Shown here: one piece after another, positions 42,240-49,479 of the stretch
How positions within the stretch are numbered: position 1 is the first letter of the stretch
Layout: each line of letters starts with the position of its first letter
Origin: Acidiflorens sp963841945
Lineage (GTDB): Bacteria; Acidobacteriota; Terriglobia; Terriglobales; Acidobacteriaceae
Length of the DNA stretch: 64,000 nucleotides
Reading direction: 5' to 3'
Assembly (NCBI GenBank): GCA_963841945.1
Contig: CAWJFC010000006.1
Location: forward strand, 434,001 to 498,000
Program-made: the position numbers and the translations under genes
The notes under the pieces: generated by a model
Databases searched by the model: none
What the model was told of the DNA's origin: nothing
What the model saw: only the letters and a program-made list of their open reading frames with translations

Positions 42240-43034
42240 GTGCACAACAAGCAGCAGCTCGACCCGAGTCCGTTTTTGGCGAATGCGCAGCCCGCCCCTT
42301 TGCCGGCCATCCAACGCACCGACCTCGAGAACCGGCCTATCGGCAATGGAATCCTACTCGCTCTTCCTGATAGTGAATTTCAGTCGGCTCGTCCCCTGCT
42401 CGGTTTTGAGTATCTTCCGAGCCACACCAGCCTGCACGAGCCTGGGGAGAGGCTCGAGTTCGTACATTTCCCCAATCGCGGCCTGGTCTCGCTCGTGGTT
42501 GTCACACGGGAGGGCAAGACTGTCGAGGTCGGAGTCATCGGCAACGAAGGGCTCAGCGGTACGGCGGCGCTCGTCGGTATCATCCGGCATCCTCATCGCG
42601 CCGTTGTGCAGATTGCGGGTGACGGATTTCGCATGCGGGCGGATGCCTTGCGAAATCTTCTCCCTTCCTGCCCATACCTGCAGAATATAGCCGGCCGCCA
42701 TGCCGTGCTCCAGGGAATGCAGGCCGCGCAATCGGCCGCATGCAATCGGCTTCACGGCATCGAGCAGCGTCTGGCACGCTGGCTGTTGATGATGCACGAC
42801 CGCGTGGACAGCGGTCATTTAGCGATTACGCACGATTTCCTGTCTACGATGCTCGGAACCGATCGGCCAAGTGTGAGCCTGGCTGCCGCACTCCTCCAGC
42901 GCAAGGGCGCGATTGAATACACTCGTGGCTCTGTGAGAATCGTGAACCGGCAACTGCTCGAAGACGCATCCTGCGAATGCTACGCGATGATCCAGCAATT
43001 CAACAGCTTTATCGGCCTCAAGTCGCGGGGTTGA
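42240..43034 (+). CDS. Crp/Fnr-family transcriptional regulator
   Basis: The protein has about 264 residues from a GTG; the true start is uncertain by some residues. The cyclic-nucleotide-binding-like domain shows SLHEPGERLEFVHFPNRGLV and VEVGVIGNEGLSG. The C-terminal helix-turn-helix includes ITHDFLSTMLGTDRPSVSLA followed by the wing KGAIEYTRGSVRIVN. There is no cysteine set for an iron-sulfur cluster at the N-terminus, so it is not a classic Fnr. The ligand is unknown. It is transcribed towards the DUF1328 gene, about 100 bases upstream of it, and may control the stress cluster. Confidence 0.85.
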   Translation: MHNKQQLDPSPFLANAQPAPLPAIQRTDLENRPIGNGILLALPDSEFQSARPLLGFEYLPSHTSLHEPGERLEFVHFPNRGLVSLVVVTREGKTVEVGVIGNEGLSGTAALVGIIRHPHRAVVQIAGDGFRMRADALRNLLPSCPYLQNIAGRHAVLQGMQAAQSAACNRLHGIEQRLARWLLMMHDRVDSGHLAITHDFLSTMLGTDRPSVSLAAALLQRKGAIEYTRGSVRIVNRQLLEDASCECYAMIQQFNSFIGLKSRG

Positions 43035-43132
43035 TACTACGGTGAGGGTGGCGCCGGCCTACGAAGTTCACCCGATGGACCGGTCTCTTGTTCCACATTA
43101 AGCTCAAGCGAGTTCAGAAAGGGGATCAGTTC

Positions 43133-43306
43133 ATGCTTTATTGGGCAGCAGTATTCTTTGTCATCGCGATCATCGCCGCGGTGCTCGGCTTCGGAGGCGT
43201 AGCGGTAGCGGCCGCGGGCATCGCAAAGATTCTGTTCTATGTGTTTTTGATTTTCTTCGTCGTGGCCTTAGTCATGGGGATCGGCCGTCGCGGCACAAGC
43301 GTGTAA
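43133..43306 (+). CDS. DUF1328 (UPF0391/YtjA-like) small membrane protein
   Basis: The 57-residue protein has two membrane spans that match DUF1328 (YtjA): MLYWAAVFFVIAIIAAVLGF and ILFYVFLIFFVVALVMGI, joined by a Gly/Ala-rich turn. The ATG at 43133 follows GAAAGGGG. Family function is unknown; its members are often stress-related. A strong terminator follows. Confidence 0.88.
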   Translation: MLYWAAVFFVIAIIAAVLGFGGVAVAAAGIAKILFYVFLIFFVVALVMGIGRRGTSV

Positions 43307-43331
43307 CTCTCTCCTTAGACTACAAACTAAT

Positions 43332-43359
43332 GGCGCTCCCGCAAGGGAGCGCCTTTTTT
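43332..43359 (+). terminator. Strong intrinsic terminator
   Basis: GGCGCTCCC/GGGAGCGCC forms a perfect 9-bp stem with a GCAA tetraloop, followed by six Ts, 25 bases after the DUF1328 stop. Confidence 0.92.
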
Positions 43360-43451
43360 ATGCTTAGGGCCCGGTTTAGGAGCTGGCTCAGTGCAGAGAA
43401 GTTAACACAGTGAGATGAATCAGCTGAAGGTGAGCGTGAATTAGACAGCAG

Positions 43452-44594
43452 TCACCAGATCCCCTTGTCGTTTCCCGTCAAGGTGTGCGCAACCAGAGCT
43501 GATATCGCAAGTGGCGGCAGCAATGGCAGACGAAGCAGCGCGCGAACGTCTCCATGCTTTCCAGCTGCCAGCAACTGCGATGAATAAAGTCTCGCGCCTG
43601 TCGCCTTCGAAACACGCAGGTAGCCCGACTTGAATTGCACCGTCGACTCTGGAGAAGGGGCCGAATGAATTACGCCGTCCGGCAGCGATAATGTTCCACC
43701 GTAGGATTGAATGTAATTCTGGATTAGGCAGAGATAGGTGGCTACGCCTTCCCATATACCTGCGGAATTCGCCGCTCTTCTCAGCTCGGCAAAGTCGACT
43801 GCTCCGCTTTGCAGTAGAGCGGCCGTATCGATCATGTCGCAGAGACGAAAATAGAAATGCCGGTACACGCGCTGCAATGCCGAAATAACGATACGTTCCT
43901 CGGGCGCCGCCACCTGAAAGTCATAACCCCCGACACTCTTGTGGATTCTTCGCTCGATGACCCTTCGCGCCAGATGTGCGTGCTCGCCCGTCTGCCCCAG
44001 ATATTGAACATGAATCTCAACCAACTCCGGTAGCCCTGGAACACTGAAGTTCCATTTATTGGCGAGGCGATCGCCCCAACTGCGTTCAATCGGTTGGGCG
44101 CCGAACGACTCGCGCATCGCCCGTTCGACCGACTGCTCGTCCGCTGTCGTGTAGAGATCGAGATCGGAGCCGAGATCCGGCCAATGGTCAAGCGATTTGA
44201 TGACGGCAACCTGACAGCCCCGTGCCTCCAACGCCTCACAGATTGAATGCAGGTAACCGACCGCCCGATCGATGCGAGCTCGTTCGTGAACCAAGACCCT
44301 TTCGCACCTTTCCTCAGCATTCTCACGCTCAGCAGCTGGCAACTCTGACACCGGCTCCAAAGCTGCCACGCTTCGTACAACCTCGAGCGCGCGCACGATG
44401 ACGTGATGCGTATCGGCAAGCGCCGTCAGGCTCGCGAATTCCTCTACACCGAATCCCGCAACATACGGCAGTTCGCGCCGCAGCTTCTCAAACTCGCCTC
44501 TCGTTGCCGCCCCGTTATTATTCTGGTTATGGCCACGGATCACTAGCCTAGAGAGCACTTCCATATGCCGGATCTGTTGCGATTTGCCTTTCAT
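43452..44594 (-). CDS. Nucleotidyltransferase family protein (NTP_transf_5-like)
   Basis: The 380-residue protein has a helical N-terminus, then a nucleotidyltransferase core around residues 115-200. The metal-binding acids are in WPDLGSDLDLYTT near residue 140, preceded by VAVIKSLDHW. The C-terminus (about 230-330) is helical. This fits the NTP_transf_5 group, often found in polysaccharide and lasso-peptide clusters, where they transfer nucleotides or pair with kinases. Substrate cannot be predicted. The gene is divergent from the hexapeptide-transferase gene and shares a 313-base upstream region with two perfect palindromes. Confidence 0.78.
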   Translation of the reverse strand: MKGKSQQIRHMEVLSRLVIRGHNQNNNGAATRGEFEKLRRELPYVAGFGVEEFASLTALADTHHVIVRALEVVRSVAALEPVSELPAAERENAEERCERVLVHERARIDRAVGYLHSICEALEARGCQVAVIKSLDHWPDLGSDLDLYTTADEQSVERAMRESFGAQPIERSWGDRLANKWNFSVPGLPELVEIHVQYLGQTGEHAHLARRVIERRIHKSVGGYDFQVAAPEERIVISALQRVYRHFYFRLCDMIDTAALLQSGAVDFAELRRAANSAGIWEGVATYLCLIQNYIQSYGGTLSLPDGVIHSAPSPESTVQFKSGYLRVSKATGARLYSSQLLAAGKHGDVRALLRLPLLPPLAISALVAHTLTGNDKGIW

Positions 44595-44809
44595 TTCCCC
44601 GTTATTCTCCTGAGTTCACTTGGATGGCACGCGTCATCAATTAGTTTGTGCACAAGGATAGTTTGGGAAGAAAAACTCCCAACTGCTCCATAATTCGTTT
44701 TGCGCTACAGCAAATACCGTAATGACCAATCGCTTTTGTCGGCCTACATTCACTAAATGCCGCAACCGACACCACTTCTCGTCTTGTGTTGGGTTAGCGA
44801 ACAGAGACT

Positions 44810-44823
44810 CGGAATTAATTCCG
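44810..44823. promoter_or_regulatory. Perfect 14-bp palindrome, candidate operator
   Basis: CGGAATTAATTCCG is a perfect palindrome in the divergent intergenic region, about 85 bases before one start and 215 before the other. A regulator-binding site is plausible but unproven. Confidence 0.45.
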
Positions 44824-44852
44824 GGCAATCGCATCTCGCTTTCGCGTGTTAA

Positions 44853-44870
44853 CCAACCAACTTTGGTTGG
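44853..44870. promoter_or_regulatory. Perfect 8-bp inverted repeat, candidate operator
   Basis: CCAACCAACTTTGGTTGG is an 8-bp inverted repeat with 2 bases between arms, 38 bases before the GTG at 44908 and 30 bases after the first palindrome. Placement suits a repressor or activator site. Confidence 0.5.
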
Positions 44871-44907
44871 CGGCCATCGAAGGTGAAGGAACCAGGAGCC
44901 CACTCGA

Positions 44908-46002
44908 GTGCATTTCAGTGCAATCCTTTTAAGTGGCAAGCGGCCCCCGAATCCATTCCTGTCGTATTCCAGGCTGGATTGGTCAGCCGGCCTTTCGCCC
45001 TCCGACACGCTACCGGGCTCATTCGCATGTGTCGAGCTGTTTGGACAATCTGTTCTGGAAAGAACGGTAGCGCGCCTCAAGAAAGCGGGCCTGCGCAATA
45101 TCGCAGTGATCGCAGGCTTGGACTGCATTAGTCTTCAGGAAATAAAAGACCTCAGGATCACAATTCCACAGCGCGCAGAGGATTGCTGGACGAGCGTGCA
45201 GCGCGCGCTTCTCAAAAACGTGCAGCGTGGAATCGAAACCGTCTTGATCGCCGAACTCGGGGCTTACGTCGAACTCGATCCGGCCGCCGCTTTACAGTTT
45301 CACCGCGCGAAGGCTCAGCCCATAACTCCGATCCACGACGGTCTGGGCTCTTTATCTTACTGGATCGTTGATGCGGCAAGTGCGCTATCGAGTGCCAACG
45401 GCTTCTCGCTTCCTCCCGATGAAGATCGAATCATCAACGCGCCCGTACCCTATACAGTGCAAGGGTACGTGAATCGCCTGACCGATGCACGTGACTTCCG
45501 GCGCCTGGTGGTCGATGCATTTCTTGGGCGCTGCGCGATTGCCCCCGTTGGACGCGAGGTCAAGCCGGGTGTATGGATCGACAATGGTGCTCGTCTGCAC
45601 AAGACGGCGCGTCTGGTAGCGCCGTCGTATATCGGCTGCGACACTCGTGTCCAGGCAGGCGCAGTCGTCACGCGCTGCAGCAATCTCGAGCGCAACTGCA
45701 ACGTCGGCGAAGGTAGTCTCGTGTCCGACGCTTCGCTTTTTCCCCACACCATGATCGGCCGTGGACTCGATGTGTCCACCGCTCTGGTCAGCGGCAACGA
45801 GTTTGTCCACCTTGGGCGCGACGTATCGCTGCGGATTGACGATGCAAATCTGATTTCGCGCGTGCCGCCAGTCAAGCAGCACGCCCCCGTCTATCTCCCC
45901 GAATACGACGAAGCGGATCGACCGATCCCCGACCTCATAGAGTCGGCATATCTGTCGCGCGCGAAGGGCGGCTTTCTTGAAGTTTTTAAGGGTGAAGTAT
46001 GA
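44908..46002 (+). CDS. Sugar-nucleotide transferase-like protein with left-handed beta-helix
   Basis: The 364-residue protein begins with GTG after an AGGAG site. The N-terminal half resembles NDP-sugar pyrophosphorylases (FGQSVLERTVARLKKAGLRNI near residue 47), but the usual GGxGTRL loop is replaced by LLSGKRPPNPF, so catalysis may be lost or changed. The C-terminal half (about 215-320) has hexapeptide repeats of a left-handed beta-helix: GVWIDNGARLHKTARLVAPS, YIGCDTRVQAGAVVTRCSNL and NVGEGSLVSDASLFPHTMIG. It may bind or transfer to sugar nucleotides in surface-polysaccharide synthesis. It overlaps the STAS gene by 4 bases (ATGA). Confidence 0.78.
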   Translation: MHFSAILLSGKRPPNPFLSYSRLDWSAGLSPSDTLPGSFACVELFGQSVLERTVARLKKAGLRNIAVIAGLDCISLQEIKDLRITIPQRAEDCWTSVQRALLKNVQRGIETVLIAELGAYVELDPAAALQFHRAKAQPITPIHDGLGSLSYWIVDAASALSSANGFSLPPDEDRIINAPVPYTVQGYVNRLTDARDFRRLVVDAFLGRCAIAPVGREVKPGVWIDNGARLHKTARLVAPSYIGCDTRVQAGAVVTRCSNLERNCNVGEGSLVSDASLFPHTMIGRGLDVSTALVSGNEFVHLGRDVSLRIDDANLISRVPPVKQHAPVYLPEYDEADRPIPDLIESAYLSRAKGGFLEVFKGEV

Positions 46003-46391
46003 CGACCGGCAAGCCCGTGGTGGTGAAACAACTTCCCGAGACTATGAGCGCACAGCAGTCACAGGCCATCTACCACGAACTCGAACCCGTGCTGAACGCT
46101 GACCGTCCGCAGATCGTTTTCGATTTCACGCAAGTCCACCATTTTGACAGCTCCGGGGTGGAATTGCTTCTGCGCTGCATGGAAGAAGCCATGAAGCGTA
46201 ATGGCGATCTCAAACTCGCGGCGCTCTCGCCACAATTGTCGGTCATTTTGGAGATGACGAGAGTCGATCGCCTGTTTGAGATTTTCGACAATTGCTGTGA
46301 TGCGGTGGAGAGCTTTCACGGTTTTTCACCGGCGGCGATGCAATCTTTCGCGCCATCGGTGAAAAACGGCGTCCGCGAACAGCAGAGTTAG
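45999..46391 (+). CDS. STAS-domain protein (anti-sigma-factor antagonist-like)
   Basis: The 130-residue protein matches STAS domains: IVFDFTQVHHFDSSGVELLL (residues about 39-58), where the serine of DSSG is the usual phosphorylation site, and LKLAALSPQLSVILEMTRVD. STAS proteins of the SpoIIAA type bind anti-sigma kinases; no RsbW-like kinase lies nearby, so the partner is elsewhere or it serves transport. Its 4-bp overlap with the transferase gene indicates translational coupling and a regulatory role in this cluster. Confidence 0.85.
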   Translation: MTTGKPVVVKQLPETMSAQQSQAIYHELEPVLNADRPQIVFDFTQVHHFDSSGVELLLRCMEEAMKRNGDLKLAALSPQLSVILEMTRVDRLFEIFDNCCDAVESFHGFSPAAMQSFAPSVKNGVREQQS

Positions 46392-46428
46392 TGCTCGAGT
46401 AAGACGCCGGCTGCGACTGGAGAATGTC

Positions 46429-47070
46429 ATGAAAACCAAAAATGGCTCGCACCGCCAAACGATGCAGGTGCAAGCGATCGCGCCGGGATTGGTTCTTGGG
46501 TTGCTGTTATATCCGTTCGGGTATGCGGTTGGACAGCAATCCCCGAGTCAGGATCCTTTTAGGGTGGCATTGTCACAGACGCCATCAGCACAAGTCACGA
46601 AGCCGCAATTGGCGCTGGCCGCGGGGTCAACAAAAGTCACGGCTCTCGACAACGACAACGCCCCAGTACCGCCGATGCCGCCGTTGGATCCCGCGGAGGC
46701 TGCGACGCCGTCCACCGATCTATTGCCGGACAGCCCTGGGGCCATTGAGTCCGCTCAACTTGAAACGCAGCAACCTTCCCCAACGCAACCATCGGCGCAG
46801 CAAACCGCGCAGCAGGAAACCTCGCAGACCGCAGCCGAGCAGCCCCCGGCGATGCCGAAAGAACCGCTCGGCACCGCAGCCGCCGAAACAGTCCCGACAA
46901 TGGGTATTGCAGGCTCGCGCCCCGCCGGAGCAGCTTTAGCTCCTGCAAAACAACGGCGCGTTCGAACCATTCTCATCCGCACGGGCGCGATCGTCGGAGC
47001 CGCCGCAGCCGTGGGTCTCACGATGGCGCTAACTGAAGCGAGTCCAAGCAAGCCACCCGGCGCTCGCTGA
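46429..47070 (+). CDS. Pro/Gln-rich protein with two membrane segments
   Basis: The 213-residue protein has a hydrophobic N-terminal segment (about 17-34) and a C-terminal one (about 184-202). A long low-complexity region of Pro, Gln, Ala and Thr lies between them (about 40-165). A GGAG site precedes the ATG. No family is recognised. The disordered linker could span the periplasm, so it may tether a surface-polysaccharide complex; this is inference from layout and position between STAS and kinase genes. Confidence 0.65.
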   Translation: MKTKNGSHRQTMQVQAIAPGLVLGLLLYPFGYAVGQQSPSQDPFRVALSQTPSAQVTKPQLALAAGSTKVTALDNDNAPVPPMPPLDPAEAATPSTDLLPDSPGAIESAQLETQQPSPTQPSAQQTAQQETSQTAAEQPPAMPKEPLGTAAAETVPTMGIAGSRPAGAALAPAKQRRVRTILIRTGAIVGAAAAVGLTMALTEASPSKPPGAR

Positions 47071-47081
47071 TATCGAAGGAA

Positions 47082-47810
47082 ATGGCTACCACGAACATCC
47101 CCTGGAAACGCCCGGCGTCCGCAAAGACGGCGCCTCTGCTGGTTAGTTTCTCTGGGATTGACGGCGCCGGCAAAACCATGCAAATTGAAAATCTTGTTGC
47201 CAGCCTCGTTGAGGCGGGCCTGCGTGTTCGCCTGATCGCTTTTTGGGATGACATCGCGACCATGCGCCGTCTGCGAGAAGCTCTCGGTCATGCGATCTTC
47301 AAAGGTGAAATTGGCGTCGGCGCTCCCGACAAACCTATCAACCGCCGAGACAAAAATATTCAAAACCCATTCACCATCGGGCTGCGCATGGCGCTCTGCC
47401 TGATCGATGCGGTTGGCCTGAAATTCACGATCGCAAAAATAAGAAAGACTTCGGATGCCGACGTCATCATTTTCGATCGCTATCTCTACGATCAGCTGGT
47501 CAACCTCGGGGCCCGCTACCGCGCGGCCCGAATCTACACGCGGCTCCTTCTTAACTTCATACCTCATCCCGACATCGCCTATCTCCTCGATGCGGACCCA
47601 GATGCCGCTCGGGCCCGAAAGCCCGAATATCCCGTAGAATTTCTGCGCAACACTCGCGCCTGTTATCTCGCCATGAGCAAAAATGCCGGCATGAATGTGA
47701 TTCATGCCGGCACCCCGCAGGAGGTTGGTAATAACGTTCGTCGCGTGTTGGCGAAGAAGCTAGGCCAGTTTCACAACTGGCCCGTCCCCGAATTTCTCAT
47801 TGGTACGTGA
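47082..47810 (+). CDS. Thymidylate-kinase-like P-loop protein
   Basis: The 242-residue protein has Walker A in LVSFSGIDGAGKTMQIENL (residues about 20-38), the DR motif in VIIFDRYLYDQLVNL, and LLDADPDAARARKPEYPVEF. These match dTMP-kinase-like proteins found outside the housekeeping tmk, including in polysaccharide and glycosylation loci. The N-terminal extension (about 18 residues) is unusual for tmk. It may phosphorylate a nucleotide or other small molecule. It is the last gene of the four-gene set; its 3' end overlaps the convergent gene by 14 bases. Confidence 0.82.
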   Translation: MATTNIPWKRPASAKTAPLLVSFSGIDGAGKTMQIENLVASLVEAGLRVRLIAFWDDIATMRRLREALGHAIFKGEIGVGAPDKPINRRDKNIQNPFTIGLRMALCLIDAVGLKFTIAKIRKTSDADVIIFDRYLYDQLVNLGARYRAARIYTRLLLNFIPHPDIAYLLDADPDAARARKPEYPVEFLRNTRACYLAMSKNAGMNVIHAGTPQEVGNNVRRVLAKKLGQFHNWPVPEFLIGT

Positions 47811-49116
47811 AGGTTAGGTTGTCTACGTACGTACTGTACGCAGCTTGCTTCGAGTTCCCATCCATCTGGTAATTAAGCCCAACGCCATACCAATCCCCGC
47901 AATTGTAGTGCGGATAAGTCTGGTTGATGGTGTGCGTTTCCCCATTCAACGTAATCGTCTTATAGAACAGTTCATTGCCCGAGGTTCGTTCCACCTCGAT
48001 CGTCAAATGGTTCCACGCATTGCTCACGGGATTGCACGCGACACCAGTGTGCACCCAGTGCTTGTTGACGTTGTCCCAGATGTCCCAATCGTGCGCGCCC
48101 GCGTTGATCTCGCACTGGTGTCCGTATGTGAAACCCATCCCATCGAAGAACTGGTTGATGTCGAACTCCAATACCTCAGAGAGCGACAGATCCCCACCGT
48201 AGAAATAAATGTCGTAGGTAAAGTTATGCAGGCTCGGAACAATCTCATGATTCGAATCGGGCATCCCCTGCGAAGAGTTCGTCCCAATCAGCGGAATCGT
48301 GAACAGAACGTCGGAGTAGGGGTGATTCCCGCCGATCGAGTACTCGGTCGAATTCCCGCTCAGCGATGGTGATCCCTGGTGCTGTTTCATCGACCACGTC
48401 ACGCCTCCGCCGCAGTCAGTGCAAATCCCATACTGCGGCGGATACTCCCCGTACGCGACCCATCCCTTGCTTCCTTGCAACTCCGTAAACTGCCCGTTGC
48501 CTCCACCACCGCCGCCGCCTCCGCTCGACACCGTAATGTCAACATCCGTGTATGCCGCTCCCCCGCAATGGTCCCACTCTTCGACCACCGTGTGGTAACT
48601 TCCACTGCCGAGGTTCAGGTTCGTGTTAAGGCTTGCTCCTTGCGCCACATAAGTCAGCGTGTTGTTCACGTAGATGCCCATCGACGCCACGCCCTTCGAG
48701 CACGTCGTCGCCGCCGATGCCACATAATTCACTGGGCTTCCTACCGTCCCGCCGTTCGCCGGTGCGCTTACGGTCACGCCCGAGTTGCCGCCTCCACCTC
48801 CAATCACCAGGTCCACTTCCTTATTTGTCGACCCGCCGCAATAGTCCCACTCCTGCACCACCGTCTTGTGGCTCCCCTGGCTCATGGAAACATTCGTATT
48901 CATTGTGGATCCGTTCACAACCGTCACCAGTTGATTGTCGACATACACACCCATCGACGCCACGCCTTTCGTGCACGTGGTGGTCGACGACGCAACGTAG
49001 TTCACGGGGGAGTTCGAGTTCCCTCCCTGGCTCGGAGAACTCACGGTAACGGTGCCAAACGCTGGAATCGCCAAACTCGCGATCAGAACAATGCGGGACG
49101 GCCTTAGCCACTTCAT
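47797..49116 (-). CDS. Secreted Ig-like repeat protein with unassigned C-terminal domain
   Basis: The start at 49116 follows AAGGAG. The product (about 439 residues) has a signal peptide, then two Ig-like domains of about 90 residues. They share segments such as TKGVASMGVYVDNQLVTVV and SKGVASMGIYVNNTLTYVA. A Gly-rich linker leads to a C-terminal domain (about 215-439) with EFDINQFFDGMGFTYGHQCE, HDWDIWDNVNKHWVHT and WNHLTIEVERT. That domain is shared with the protein at 55666-56838 (EFDMFQ, FGSQCNY, WDFW). It looks like a jelly-roll carbohydrate-binding or LamG-like fold, but I cannot assign a family. Confidence 0.78.
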   Translation of the reverse strand: MKWLRPSRIVLIASLAIPAFGTVTVSSPSQGGNSNSPVNYVASSTTTCTKGVASMGVYVDNQLVTVVNGSTMNTNVSMSQGSHKTVVQEWDYCGGSTNKEVDLVIGGGGGNSGVTVSAPANGGTVGSPVNYVASAATTCSKGVASMGIYVNNTLTYVAQGASLNTNLNLGSGSYHTVVEEWDHCGGAAYTDVDITVSSGGGGGGGGNGQFTELQGSKGWVAYGEYPPQYGICTDCGGGVTWSMKQHQGSPSLSGNSTEYSIGGNHPYSDVLFTIPLIGTNSSQGMPDSNHEIVPSLHNFTYDIYFYGGDLSLSEVLEFDINQFFDGMGFTYGHQCEINAGAHDWDIWDNVNKHWVHTGVACNPVSNAWNHLTIEVERTSGNELFYKTITLNGETHTINQTYPHYNCGDWYGVGLNYQMDGNSKQAAYSTYVDNLTFTYQ

Positions 49117-49479
49117 GGGCAGAGTGCTCCTTGCAAAATCCGGAAATTGTGGGTTCGATATTGCCAATACCCGCGGATCCAGGGACCGAAAACAACTAAC
49201 TCGGCGTCCGATCAAACGAGCCTCACACGGATCGTTCGTGGGCCGCTTCCCTTATAAAAATCTCGCGGGCAGTAACGAGACAGTAATACAGGGTCTTCCC
49301 CGTCGCAAGAATCGAAAGTTCACAATTCCGTCGGATATCAAACCTTGACTTCCGACACTGCATCCTGCGCGAAACACATGAATTGACGCGGGTTTTCGCG
49401 CACTCAGTAGGCAAGACAACCGCCTCTTCCTCGCGGCCATCCAAGCATCGCCGTAGGAAACTTCTGGAGTTAATGCGTC

